Assembly (NCBI GenBank): GCA_024516035.1
Contig: CM044955.1
Coordinates: forward strand, 11,492,050-11,556,049
Length of the DNA: 64,000 bases
Source of the DNA: Bactericera cockerelli
Lineage: Eukaryota; Arthropoda; Insecta; Hemiptera; Triozidae
Direction of reading: 5' to 3'
Position numbers and translations under genes: made by a program. Position 1 is the first letter of the stretch. The number at the start of each line of letters is the position of its first letter. Of the stretch, positions 11,628 through 24,400 are shown one piece after another. The notes below the pieces were generated by a model, which was not told the origin of the DNA, did no database searches, and worked only from the letters and a program-made list of their open reading frames with translations.

Positions 11628-11987
11628 AAAGAGACTGTTACTGGATCACTTCCTGTTAATGTTTTACTAACATTTTCATTGATTGGTAGAGTTCTAATTT
11701 TTAAAACTATTTTTAGTCGATTCATCATCATCAAGAACTTAAAGAAAATAAATCTATGAAGTTTCTAAAAAATATTTTTACAAATCATACAGTAAGCCCC
11801 ATTGATACTTTCAAAAGAGACTGTTACTGGATCACTTCCTGTTAATGTTTTAATAACATTTTCATTGATTGGTATAGTTCTAATTTTTAAAAACTATTCT
11901 TAGTCGATTCATCATCATCAAGAACTTGAAGAAAATAAATTTATGAAGTTTCTAAAAAATATTTTTACAAATCATACAGTAAGCCCA
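11615..11987 (+). repeat. 186-bp tandem duplication (two copies)
   Basis: 11615-11800 and 11801-11987 match closely (attgacactggcaaaagag against attgatactttcaaaagag; both end in cagtaagccc). The first copy includes the edge of a 5S-derived SINE, so the duplication is younger than that SINE. Confidence 0.9.
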
Positions 11988-12789
11988 TACTTACTAGAAA
12001 AAATAGATATTGGAATTCCAAATGAAAGGATTAGATAAAGCGGAAATATTCTTTTCAAAACATCAAACAAAAAAGAAACACATGAATACAAGTCACCTAT
12101 CATATCTGCCTTGGATAAATATAATAGGAAGAAGAATAATATTTATATGCTGCCCACCATATTGGGTTGCTAAAAATCACAGCATAACAATCTGTTTAAA
12201 AAAATAAAAAATAAAAAAAACATTTTTTTTAGTGTCAGGTTTAGTGTTTTTTTTTAATATGGTCCCGAGGAAGTAATGCGACACTGCATTTTTATCTACT
12301 CTAAGCATTGTATACTGAGCATCACCTCGACATGTTACTTATTTACAATGTTGACTATATTAGGGCCAATAATGTTGGCTCTATTAGGCCCGAAGTCATA
12401 TTAATATCTGAAATCTTCACTGGATTAATCACACATCTTATTCTATTATCTCATATGTCTTCACATAATCCTTATATTCTATCAATACCAAGTTGTTACG
12501 TCATAACTTCAGGGGATGAAGGCATTGCATACACGATATACAGCGTTATCATAAAGTCTGACCCCACTCCCAGTATGTGTTCTATGCTGTATCTGCAGAA
12601 AAAGAATTGGTAGAAAGATGATTTTTTTTCATGAGAAATCCTCTCAACTACACCTTTCAAACATATTCAACCTTATCTGATGGTGTTAGTTTTGGGCTGG
12701 CTGTACAGTTACTGGCCAACGTGCCGAGTGGGGTGAGACTTTGTGTCCACCCTGTATACGTACCTAGGAACCTAAGAACTATGAGGGTA

Positions 12790-12888
12790 TTATTTATTCG
12801 CCTGAAGTTAGTAGAAGCTCACGTGAGGATACCATCCAACCAGACGAATCCTCACGTGAGATTCTACTAACTTCAGGCGAATAAATAA
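12790..12888. repeat. 41-bp perfect-but-one hairpin
   Basis: Arms 12790-12830 and 12848-12888 pair with one mismatch (cgcctgaagttagtagaa with ttctactaacttcaggcg; ctcacgtgagg with cctcacgtgag) around a 17-base loop. It resembles a miRNA-type or foldback-MITE hairpin. Confidence 0.9.
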
Positions 12889-15273
12889 ATATGCTTCCAT
12901 TTCAAATTAACGAAAATTTTCTAATGAATGAATGCATGCCTACCGGGTTTTACGTAAGATTGTTTTAGTTGGACGAAGATAGAAACGATTGAGCTGACAG
13001 GATTTTGTCTACAGTGCGGAGTTTTGTCAATCAGGACGTGGGGATTCCCTACAGTACTTATAAAAGCAAAATTCACTCACTGGTTTTATACACTTGAGAG
13101 CAGCAAAAGCGAATCAAACTTTTTCCTCCACCAAATCTGCGATATCTTCGAAATTACTATTTCTATCGAGTCGTAAGATATCTCAAAATGTTGTAAATTT
13201 TGTTTTCTACAATTTCATAATTTGATTGTTTAAAAAAAACCTTGGCCCGTCGACATAAAGTTTTGCTGACTGGGCGGTCGTCGAAAAGAGAACAACATTC
13301 GTGATTTTTTTTTTTTAATCAGAAAGTCTCTAACTGAATATCTCTAGATTTTCAAACAGGTTAGTCATAACTTGGCTACGCCCCCTGGTCTGTGGATACA
13401 GCATAATTAATTTAGATAATTGAGATAAATTAACCCACACAAATTTTCTTTTGGCAACCTTCTCATTTTTGGTTAACGATCCTTTGACTCTGGCTATACG
13501 GCCTGTGAAGACCGGTGCCCATCTGCCTCGAACAACTTCCTTAGGGAGTTGATCGACAGAATTTAAGCAATACGTCAATGGGGGTCGCACTTGGAAGGTA
13601 GTCCAAATATCAATTTCCCTCCATTCCAGAAACTCCCCTAACACAGTTACCTCATGTGGGTTGGGCCAATGTGTCCGTGCCATCGCTGGAGGAACTTCGG
13701 TATTACAAACCGGGGATCAACCCATCGACTGCAGGATGTTACTTCATTTATCCTGATGTTTTACTAACACTTTTCTTGATTGTCAGTTCCAATTTAAAAC
13801 AATTCTAGTCTTTCTTCAAGGTGAAAAATACACTCAGAATTTTAAAAAACCAAACATACAGTTATCCTGTATCATTACTAGAAATACATATTGATTCCAG
13901 AGGCTTTAGATTGGACTATTTCTTTTCATTACCAAACAAAAAGAACCCGCAATCATCAGTGAAGAGATACAATCGCCGTTGCTCAGGTGTTCCAATCCAC
14001 TAATGTTCTTATGGCGAATCTGAAGTCTCCTTTCCTGTGCTCTTTGTAGAATTTGGGTCCAGTTGGAAGTTCTCTTTGGTTATCATGCTAGCTTTTGAAG
14101 TCACTGCAGACTTATGTGGGTGTCTTCTGGATCAAATTATGGCACTATTTCCATCCTACATGCACAAATGCCCGCACAATCAGGTAACATGTTTTTAGTG
14201 GGAGTTTTGGTGGAGGGAATGATGGACACTTTGTACTACCCTTTTAGTGACCACACTCACATGATTATAAATCTGTGTGACTAACTCAAAATGTTGGCTA
14301 TTAGGCCCGAAGTCATATTAATATCAGATTTCTACTGGATGAATCGACATTTGTTTACTCGCCTCAATAATCTTTTTAATTTGTCCGTCCATTACCAATC
14401 GATGAATCTGGGATCCAGAGTCGGGGAAGGGCACATGAAAGTACTGGATTTACCAATATTAATAGTCATTGGCTCTTGTTGATTTTCTCAGGTATAAAAC
14501 GGTTATTTTTAAAATAAAAAAATGTACGTTTTACTTCAGTTTTGACCGTCCTAGTAGGTAATATATTTAATTTTGAAGGCTTTGATAGGTTTTTTTTAAA
14601 CCAATCAAAATATATGCAATTTAAATAACGAAAATTTTCAAAATGAATATGCTACGGTACGTAGATTAGACAAAGTAAAATTGTCTGACAGATTTCCGCG
14701 GAGTTTGTCATGGAGTAGAAAGTTTTGAATTCCTTTGCTGGTTTCAGTTAGTATCTCTGTAATGACAATGGACAACTTTAGACGCTTGTGGTCTGTCTTT
14801 CAGCATACTTCCTATCTGATGTGCGAGAAGTGACACAATACTTCCCATTTAGGTGCTGGGTCAACATGAGCGCACCGAAAGGTGTCCCTTAAAAACAACT
14901 GTAACCAATTTTTGTCGACTCTAGAGTCCGAAACTGGGACCTTTTACATTTTTTTTAATTCTAGTCATGAAATATTATTGTCTAATTTTTTGTATTTTAT
15001 TGTAAAAATGGCTAACTCGTGAACTTGCAAAAAAAAAAAAAAAAAAAAACATGGCAAGCAAGTATCTCATTAATTTGTTGACAAGATTATTTATCGAAAA
15101 CATTTATGGCGATCAAAAGATAATGGTTTAAAAATGCAATTTTTAAATAATGGACGCGCAAAAGAAAATATTCTCTTTTTTGTAGAAAAGACCCCAGGAA
15201 TTATTAATGTAATAATGAATGTGTGTAAATTATGATTTTTTTATTATTTTTCTTCTTCTTTCAGGAAGCCACC

Positions 15274-15432
15274 ATGATGAAAGGCTTCCTGAGGACGGAG
15301 GGGGGCCCCACCATGTACAACACCCCCAACAGGACGCCCGTCACAGGAGACGTCCAGGCCATCTCCGTGTATCTGGTGTTCTTCACTCTGTTCCTGGCCT
15401 TCCTCATCATCTTCCCTGGAGTCCGGAAAGAG
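15274..15432 (+). CDS. mol: mol coding exon 1
   Basis: Residues 1-53, ending in VRKE just after the first membrane segment. The exon itself begins at 15265 after a pyrimidine-rich acceptor (cttctttcag) and ends at AAAGAG before gtgagt, phase 0. A second ATG follows immediately at 15277, so the protein may start with one or two methionines. Confidence 0.93.
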
Positions 15433-18400
15433 GTGAGTCCTTGGTCCACCTTAATAGATTGTTGTTGTAACCAGCGAAAGCAGTTCCGCGGCACAACTTG
15501 AAAAAAAATGCAAATAATACTAATATAAAAATAATATAATACAAAGGTCCTTCTTCTTTACTTGCCAATATTGCCACTAATACTCTTTATTGGAAGGTAA
15601 CCACCAGGCCAGGTTAATGCTCAAAGCATTTTCTACCACCTAACCCTCAGAGTCTTCTTATTATGTGGAACTATGACCACAAAATAAATAAGGAAAAAAT
15701 CATGCTTTGCGTGAGATTCAAACCAACGGATTTTAACTACCAAGGCACGGTTCGCTAGTTTGTTCTTTCTTTTTATTAATCACCCATCAAACAGGATAAA
15801 TACTGTTTCTTTTCAATTGTCTGAAAAAAATACTGTGTCTTTATCAAAGTCTGAAATAATACTGCTTCTTTTTCATTTTCAAATTGTCTGAAAAATAAAC
15901 ATTGTTTCTTTTTCATTCTCAAATTTGTCTGAAAATAAACAATATTGTTTCTTTCATTTTCAAATTTGTCTGAAAAATAAATACTGTTCTTTTCATTTCA
16001 TTCGCCAAAAATGTCTGAAAAATAAATACCGTTTCTTTTTCATTTTCAAATTCATCTGAAAAATAAATACTGTTTCTTTTTCTTTTTCATTTTCAAATTT
16101 GTCTGAAAAATAAACATTGTTTCTTTTTCATTCTCAAATTTGTCTGAAAAATAAACAAATATTGTTTCTTTTTCATTTTCAAATTTGTCTGAAAAATAAA
16201 TACTGTTTCTTTTTCATTCCCAAAAATGTCTGAAAAATAAATACTGTTTCTCTTTTCATCCCAAAAATGTCTGAAAAATAAATACTGTTTCTTTTTCATT
16301 TTCAAATTTGTCTGAAAAATAAATACTCTTTCTTTTTCATTTCAAATTTGTCTGAAAAATAAACATTGTTTCTTTTTCATTTTCAAATTTGTCTGAAATA
16401 TAAACATTGTTTCATTTTCATTTTTAAATTTGTTTGAAAAATAAACATTGTTTCTTTTTCATTTTCAAATTTGTCTGAAAAAGAAACATTGTTTCTTTTT
16501 CATTTTCAAATTTGTCTGAAAAATAAAACATTGTTTATTTTTTATTCCCAAATTCATCTGAAAAATAAATACTGTTTCTTTTTCATTCTCAATTTTTCTG
16601 AAAAATAAACATTGTTTCTTTTTCATTATCAAATTTGTCTGAAAAATAAACATTGTTTCTTTTTCATTCTCAAATTCAAGAAGACGAAAAACATTGTTTG
16701 ATTTAAAAAAGTCATCTAATTGAATACTTCCCTCGTCTGTTCCAGCGGTTCACAACCTTCATGAGTGTCACCCTCAGTCTCTTCGTGGGAAATGTCATTC
16801 TGGGTAAGTCCAGTGTTATCTTGATGGGAGTTTTAAATAAGTCCACTCAACCTTCTATAAATAGCCCTAAATTTGTTTATGCGACTATAACAATAATAGG
16901 GCCATTAATTGATCTAAAACTAAAAACCAAATAAAAAAAAATTACAAGTTTAAATAAGGTACAAACTTGTGATCCACACTGAATAAAAATATACCTGACT
17001 CAATTTTTTTCAAGACCCAAGTGATGGATTTTGTTTGATCCCTTGTGGATGTAAATCCATTCAAAGGGAATGGCCGTCTACATATTTCATGTTTTTGTTA
17101 ATTTCAAATGTATTTCGTTGCGGAGTACGTGTTAACAGACTCATTCATTCCTAATTAAATCAAATACCTATGTACTTTTGTACATATTGGAGAGCATCTT
17201 CAAGTTCACTACTATCACATGATTCACAAGATTACTCAGATGAGTCTTACCTATTTTTTATGAGATTTTTTTCAATGTCGACTTCCCAAAATATCTACAA
17301 TCACCACTCTAATATACATAAAAATTACCGAGGTGACAATTTTACAAAGTTGTTTGCATGTTTGCAGTTGCTTGATCACCTTCAGTCGGTTCATAGGACA
17401 ACACCTCCGGAGCTATAGTTCCCGATGCATAACCACCTAGCTAGTCCACCTACCGTTCTTAATCACCTTAATCTTGTGCATGAACATAACTACATCATTA
17501 AAAGTCACCACAAACTCCTACGCACTGATATATGAGAGAACTTTCTGTTCATTTATTTAATTTGTCATTTGTAGTTTATCTTTTTATATCAGTAGAAACC
17601 CCGCTATTAATGATCCGATATTAATGAACTTTGGATAAAATGAACTTTTTCCGGCCGATCTTTTTTTTTTTTTTTTCTTCGCGAAGTTTTTACTAAATGG
17701 AATTTCCTCTCATTCTAGATTTCTTTAGCTCCTCACAATAGTTCAATGTACATAAAATATTTTGTATTTATGTACTAATCGTACCTAAATTAACATTCAA
17801 TACATGACCCCCGTGGCCCCGTTATATGTTCCAAAATTTGCCTTATTCCTATTACCTATAATTATATGGAACCCCGATATATGACTTACATAAACCCCGT
17901 TCATGTTCAAAATTTGCCTATTTCCCTTATTTTACTTAATTATATGACCGCATTATGAACTTTTACATTAAACCCGCATTATGAATACCCCTGGTCCAAT
18001 TAGTTCATAATAACGGTTTAACTTATAAACAAAACTTTAGAAAGTATTTTATGTAGGTAGTAAAAGAATAGAACAGTCAGACTGTCTGTTCATTTGATTA
18101 ACGCCGCTTTCACTACATGGTCCTATCACGACGTTCTTTAACTACAATTCGCTGGGCTAAGAATCCAGTACTCAAATTAACCTCAGCCTACCTCAGTAGG
18201 GGCCAGGATAGCAGCAGAATGTGATTGCCATGATAACCATGAATGGACTCGAAACCAGAACGGTCACCAATCATCCATGTACCGTTGAACGTTGCTTAAC
18301 TTCAGTGATTGGATGAGAACTGGTGTATCCATCTCCGCAGGCTGAGGTCAAAACTGTTTATGCTCTAAAATACAGATTTTGATAATTTATTAAATAAAAA

Positions 18401-21400
18401 ATTAATAAATATCCTATGTGCCCGGTACTCTCGTATAATAGCAACACCAACACCTGTGTGCAATAATAAAAAAGGTCTAAAAGAGTTTAAATTTTTATTT
18501 CTTTATTCCCTACAAGAGTAGAGTTTTTAATACTATTTCACTCAGAATAAAAAGGGATAATATATACCTAACAATAATAAATCTAACCGACCTCAGTAGC
18601 TTGATCGATAAGGCAGCGGACTTATAACCTGGAGGTCGGTGGTTCAAGTCCCGGTTTCAGCGTAGATTTAGTAAAGCGAGTTTGAGTAGTTGTGATATCA
18701 CGAAAGTGATTTACACAAATATGATAACTTTTTTAACTTTTAACAATAATAAATCTATTTCTCAGCTCTCAATGATCCACAATTCCACAGCAAAAATGTT
18801 GTGGGTTGGGAAAATATCGAAAATCAACAAAACCAATGCATGGGCGCAGTGGTACGATTCTTGCCAGATTAATCGAGCATTCAATGATTAATCAAGCTTG
18901 CAATAATAACACCTAGTTGTGAGGTAGATAAACATTGATCAAGACAGTTCCGCTTCGTGTCTTTATAACCCAGGAAATCGCTCTGATTTCTCTGATTTGA
19001 AATCGCGATACCGATTCGGTTCCGGAGTCATGAAACTTTTCCAATGTCAAGATCGAAAAACTCAAACATCACAGTGATGTCATTAATGAGCCGTGACTCG
19101 CATCAGCCAAGGTGACCTGGCGGTTCCTGAGTCGGTTCTTTTCATTGTGATTCCATGATTTTCATTGTGATTCCATGATTTTCATTGTGATTCCATGATT
19201 TTCATTTTAATTCCACGATTTTTATTGTGATTCCATGATTTTCATTGTGATTCCACGATTTTCAAATCAAATTAAATCAAAGTTTTTATTCATGTTTATC
19301 AATTTACACAAATTGTTAACACAAGTCAAAATACATATAAATAAGTTAAAAGAAACAAAGAGATAAGAAATAAATATGCAGAACCCAACCCAACTTTTCA
19401 TTGTGATTCCATGATTTTCATTTTAATTCCACGATTTTCATTGTGATTCGATGATTTCCATTTTGATTCCACGATTTTCATTGTGATTCTATGATTTCCT
19501 ATTTTGATTCCAATATTTTCATTGTGATTTCATGTTTTTAATTTTTATTCCACGATTTTCATTGTGATTTCATGATTTCCATTTTAATTCCACAATTTTC
19601 ATTGTGATTCCATGATTTTCATTTAAATTCCACGATTTTCATTGTGATTCCATGATTTTCATTGTGATTCCATGATTTTCATTGTGATTCCACTAGTTTC
19701 ATTGTGATTCCATGATTTCCATTTTGATTCCACAATTTCCACTTTGATTCCACGATTTTCATTTTAATTCCACGATTTTCATTGTGATTTTAAGATAATT
19801 CCACGATTTTCATTGTGATTCCATGATTTTCATTTTAATTCCACGATTTTCATTTTAATTCCACGATTTTCATTGTGATTCCACGATTTTCATTTTAATT
19901 CCACGACTTTCATTGTGATTCCACGATTTTCATTGTAATTCCACGATTTTCATTTTAATTCCACGATTTTCATTGTGATTCCATGATTTCCATTTTAATT
20001 CCACGATTTTCATTGTGGTTCCACAATTTTCATTTCGTGTTTTTTATTTTTATTCCACGATTTTCAATGTGATTTCATGAGTTTTGTTGTGATTCTGCCA
20101 GTATAATCTGTCAGTTTTATTGTGTTTCTGCATGTGATTACACTGAAAAACAAAGTTAGAGGAACGGAAGTTGTTTATCTCACTAACCGTCGAGAAGATG
20201 TAATACCAACTTCTGTTTTATAATAAAAATTATGAATACAGGATCTGAATTATGAATACGTAGAAATTTTGTCTACCTATCAAATATTTTCCAATGAAAA
20301 ATTAAAGCAGCTGCCTACTTAAATATTCTGCCATTTTCCCCTATAACAGCCAAGCATACTACTGTTACAAGCAAAACAGAGGTCAGCGGCAGCGTCGATG
20401 GCACGTTGAATGCACCTGCAGTTCTCATTCTGGCACTGAAGTTAAGTAACGTCTAGCCAGTTTAGGATATGGATGGGTGACCATTCAAATTTGAGTCTTT
20501 GTGACGCTGGCTATATTTCCGTCCCCAGTCAGTCTGGGTGAGGTTAATTTGAGTTGCTGGTTTGTCAGTTCCCAGCGAATGCAGTTTAAAGCGAGGTTAA
20601 ACCCAAATAAAAAGGAAGCAAAACAGACCATGTTGATGAGCGTAATAGGGTAGCTAAAGTAGTTGATTAAAAAATTATTGACTTCAAAAGCACGAGTTTT
20701 GTATTAAAAAATAGTTATACAGGTACTCCTACTGTGATAACTATTGAACCATAGCAAAGTATCTGCAAATCAGCAGAGGTAATCTTGTGTTTCAGCTATT
20801 GTATGTAAGTAAAACAAATGTTTTTTTGGCTTTTGAAAAACGAAAAGTTTTTTTTATAGAATCAATGCGAAATCGAATTGACTCTATTAAAAATCATAGA
20901 AAATAATTAAAGAAGTCCCTAATTTCACTGCAGAGTATGCAGGACAAATAGCCTTTTTTATCGTTCAATTTTAAGTTACACTAAGATGTAATTTCATTGG
21001 ATGATAGGTACTCTATACATATAAGTCTAACTTGAGAGCATATATTTCGTCGTAAATAAGTACGGCTGTAAATTATCTATAGCTACGAGAGCACGTCGCG
21101 TCGATTGCCTATTCATTTACTATTCAGCCAAATATACTAGCGAGGCGAATGAACCTAACAAGGTCCCGAAATATTCAAACAAAAGACCATCGTAGAGTTC
21201 ACATAACGCAAATACATATAATATATGATACATATATTATATGTATCTGCATGTATATGTATGTATTATAGGTAGATACATATAATATATTATGTATCTG
21301 CGTGTATTGTCTGTACATGCTCGGTATGCCTACACCTGACGCTATTGAACCATTTCATTGACACAAGAGGCACAAGCCACAATGTCCGCATTCTCCCGGT

Positions 21401-24400
21401 AGGTACTGCCTCCGTGTCACGGGCAAGGTCCCTGGCTAACCTTCCCCTCTCAGGCCAGACCACATCACCACACTGCCGCGGGCACTTCTCTCATGTGGTG
21501 CAGCCAGCCCATGACGTGAGGCAGAGCCGAGATGGCTATTTATAGATCGGTTGCCTCTCCAGATGTGGATTGATGATTTATATTCGTCATCCCGAGGTCT
21601 TGGAGCGTGTGTCGTGTAGTGAGAGAAACAAATTGTTCATATATTTATAATAATAATAATAATGCTTTTTCTTTGTGTTATTATGTCACAATTTTAGTGG
21701 GTAGTGCAGCATCATAGGACTTTACCACTTTAATTAACAATATCATGTATTTTTTTGCCTATGATTCTGCTACTGGTCGCTGCTTCACATTAAAGCAGCT
21801 ACTCATTTTTCCTCACGAGGTATGAGTGGACCCCGAACATCCAAGTACAGAGCAGAAAAATTCCTACACCGCTGGGGATCGAACACCGTGTGTGCAATGC
21901 CTAGCACGCTAACTCACTCTGCCACAGTGACTACTATCATTTTATATATTTAAAATATATTCAATAGTGGCTGTCTACCATTGGTAGATTGCTACTACAC
22001 AGCAAACTCATCAATCAAGAAGATATTAGCTTCCTCAATGTAGGGGTTTTTCTAATTTTTTACTTTCCTTATCCTATAATAAGGAAAGTATTGTATTTTC
22101 ATTTATTCTTTATTTTTTTCTTTCCAATTTCAGTTTCAATCATACTCCATATTATATAATACATGTGGTGATGGAGGATATATATGGAATTTTTTAAAAG
22201 ACAGTTTTTTTTTTTAAGTGGGGTTTAACGTCGCTTTCAACTGCCATGGTCATATCACGACGGGGGTTTTACCCTCCATTCGCAGGAAACTCACAAACCT
22301 GCTACTCACATTGACCTCACCCAGCCTGAGTGGGGCCGGGAAAAGCCAGCGTCACGAGAATTAGAATTTGAATGGTCACCCATCCAAGTCTTAACTCTTT
22401 GCGGCACGGTGGTCCCAAGGAGGACCACATAAAATGGGACCCTTACTGCACGGGCCCTCCTGACTTGTTGTGCCCTGTGAAAGCTACGAAAAAGTCCGAC
22501 TACAGCCGAAAACTTTTATCCAATAGGAAGAAGCTTCAGTGGTCCCTGGCTGAGTGAAGCGTGCTGAGACGATACTAAAGACAGTTCTCATATGGACACA
22601 CCGTGCAGTAAGGTACATTTTCCAAGTGGTCTTTCTGGGGACCACCGTGCCGGAAAGGTTATTCAAAAAAATCCGAGCTTGTGCCGCAAAGAGTTAACCT
22701 CGCTGGATGTCGCTTAACTTCGGTGTTCTGAAGGGAACCGGTGTATTCAACATGCCATCGACGCTGGCTAAAAAGACAGTTTACTAAGCTGAGATGTTGG
22801 GGTTCGAGTTCTGATTATGAGGAGAAATTAGCAGACAATCAGACTAGTGAGATGTGTACCTGGGGAAATAATATTCTTAAAGGACCAGCGTCTGTTCCTC
22901 ATGTCTACCAATAGGATAAATACCCTGCGTAGTAAGTAGGGTAGTATTCTGAGCTACTTCCAAGAATACATACATGTACCTCACAATGATGGGTCTCAGA
23001 AAAAATCATTCAGAAAAATAATTTGGACCAGGACGAGCTAAGCGTGGTTCTGTTTCCTAAGAAGTGTCAAATTAGCAGAGGAAACAATACACAATTCTAC
23101 TCTACCATTACCCACTTACTTTGAAAGTTCAAATACCGCTATAACAAAAATTGTGTTTTCCAACACTAATAATAATAATTTAATGTAAAAAATTAAAAGA
23201 ATACCTACCCATCTGCCAAAATAAAAAGGCTTTTGAAAAGATTAAACTTATCTTTCCAGTGTCTGTACTCAAAGTACACATTAGGTATACTCGACTACAT
23301 CTGTATGCTTTATGTGTTCTTCATAATTAATATACATAGAATGCAGTCTCCTGGATAACTTGAGCTTACTATAAAATAATTTTAAGTTTAAGGGATGCTG
23401 TTTTGAGGGATGCAATTTATGATTGATAGAGCTGGATTATATGCTTATTTACGTATTTTCATACATTAAGTTTTATTGTAATTGTATTTATGCCAACCCT
23501 TTGTAACATAATATTACAAATAAATTATTCAATTCAATTCAAAGCTGGATGCTGTTGAAATTTGGCAAAATATCTTTTATAGGTAGGTACATAATGAATA
23601 GTAGTAAGATATTTATAATTGTAGTAATAATTCTGCATGCCGAAGTCCAAGCTTATTGGAGCAAGATGCAAAATAAGAACAGGTTTTATCATTTATTCAT
23701 TTATTTCTCTTAACTAGGCACTATGGTCATGGTCATCATGCGATGGAACTTTTACCCACCCTTCGTTGAGCACCCAGATAGAGGTGTGTGAGCTATGGGA
23801 AAAGCTGATCATCAAAACATGAATTACCATGTTTGGCTAATCGCCCACTAGGCTACCAGGCTGCTTGGTCGCTTTCCCATTAGGTGTAGTTGTTGTTGTT
23901 GTAGCGAGCTTGGCTACAGCTGGAGGGGTGAGTGAGATCTCCATCCAACTTTATTTTCAAAGTTGGCTCGTCCTGAACGACATATTTCTATGTGCGATCT
24001 TTAGGTGTAGTGGTTTTATTTATTTACACTTTATTTTTTTTTTTTACAAAAACAATTCAACAACAAAAAATTAATAACATAAAAATAAAAAAGTATTTAC
24101 AAAAAATAGGCAACAATATTAATTTTTAATTACAATTGTTTTGTAATCTGGGCGAAGTTAACGCCTTAGGTATTCTCTGCCGCTTAATCCGGGTTCATTT
24201 TGGCTTGTCAATTTATCCTCATCACTCATCAGTCTCAAGGTAGTCTGAATTCAAAGTGCATTATTAAACTCAATACATTCACACTACACACTGGGCACGG
24301 AAGGAGCCCAGAACGCTGGTTCTGGGACTTCTGGTCGTCTACAGGGTTCAATAACTGCACCCTTCTACCACCCTGACATTACACATGGACTGTATTTATA

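Larger units (their letters stand above)
10880..14770 (+). repeat. Diverged tandem segmental duplication
   Basis: Collinear pairs: ggcccgtcgacacaaag (10897) with ggcccgtcgacataaag (13243); cttggctacgcc (11091) with 13372; cctgttaatgttttactaac (11652) with ctgatgttttactaacac (13752); attaggcccgaagtcatatt (12383) with 14303; and gacaggattttgtc (about 12996) with 14685. The spacing shrinks from about 2.35 to 1.7 kb, so the second unit has lost sequence. The first unit is about 10880-13050, the second 13225-14770. Confidence 0.65.

Noticed and set aside
13330..13683. 117-residue - strand ORF
   Set aside because: It lies in the diverged tandem duplication and overlaps text resembling a decayed 5S-SINE body; no splice support or family resemblance.
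16093..16653. Repetitive ORFs (FFRQI-type) on the - strand
   Set aside because: They follow the minisatellite period and have no starts, splice signals or conserved features of their own.
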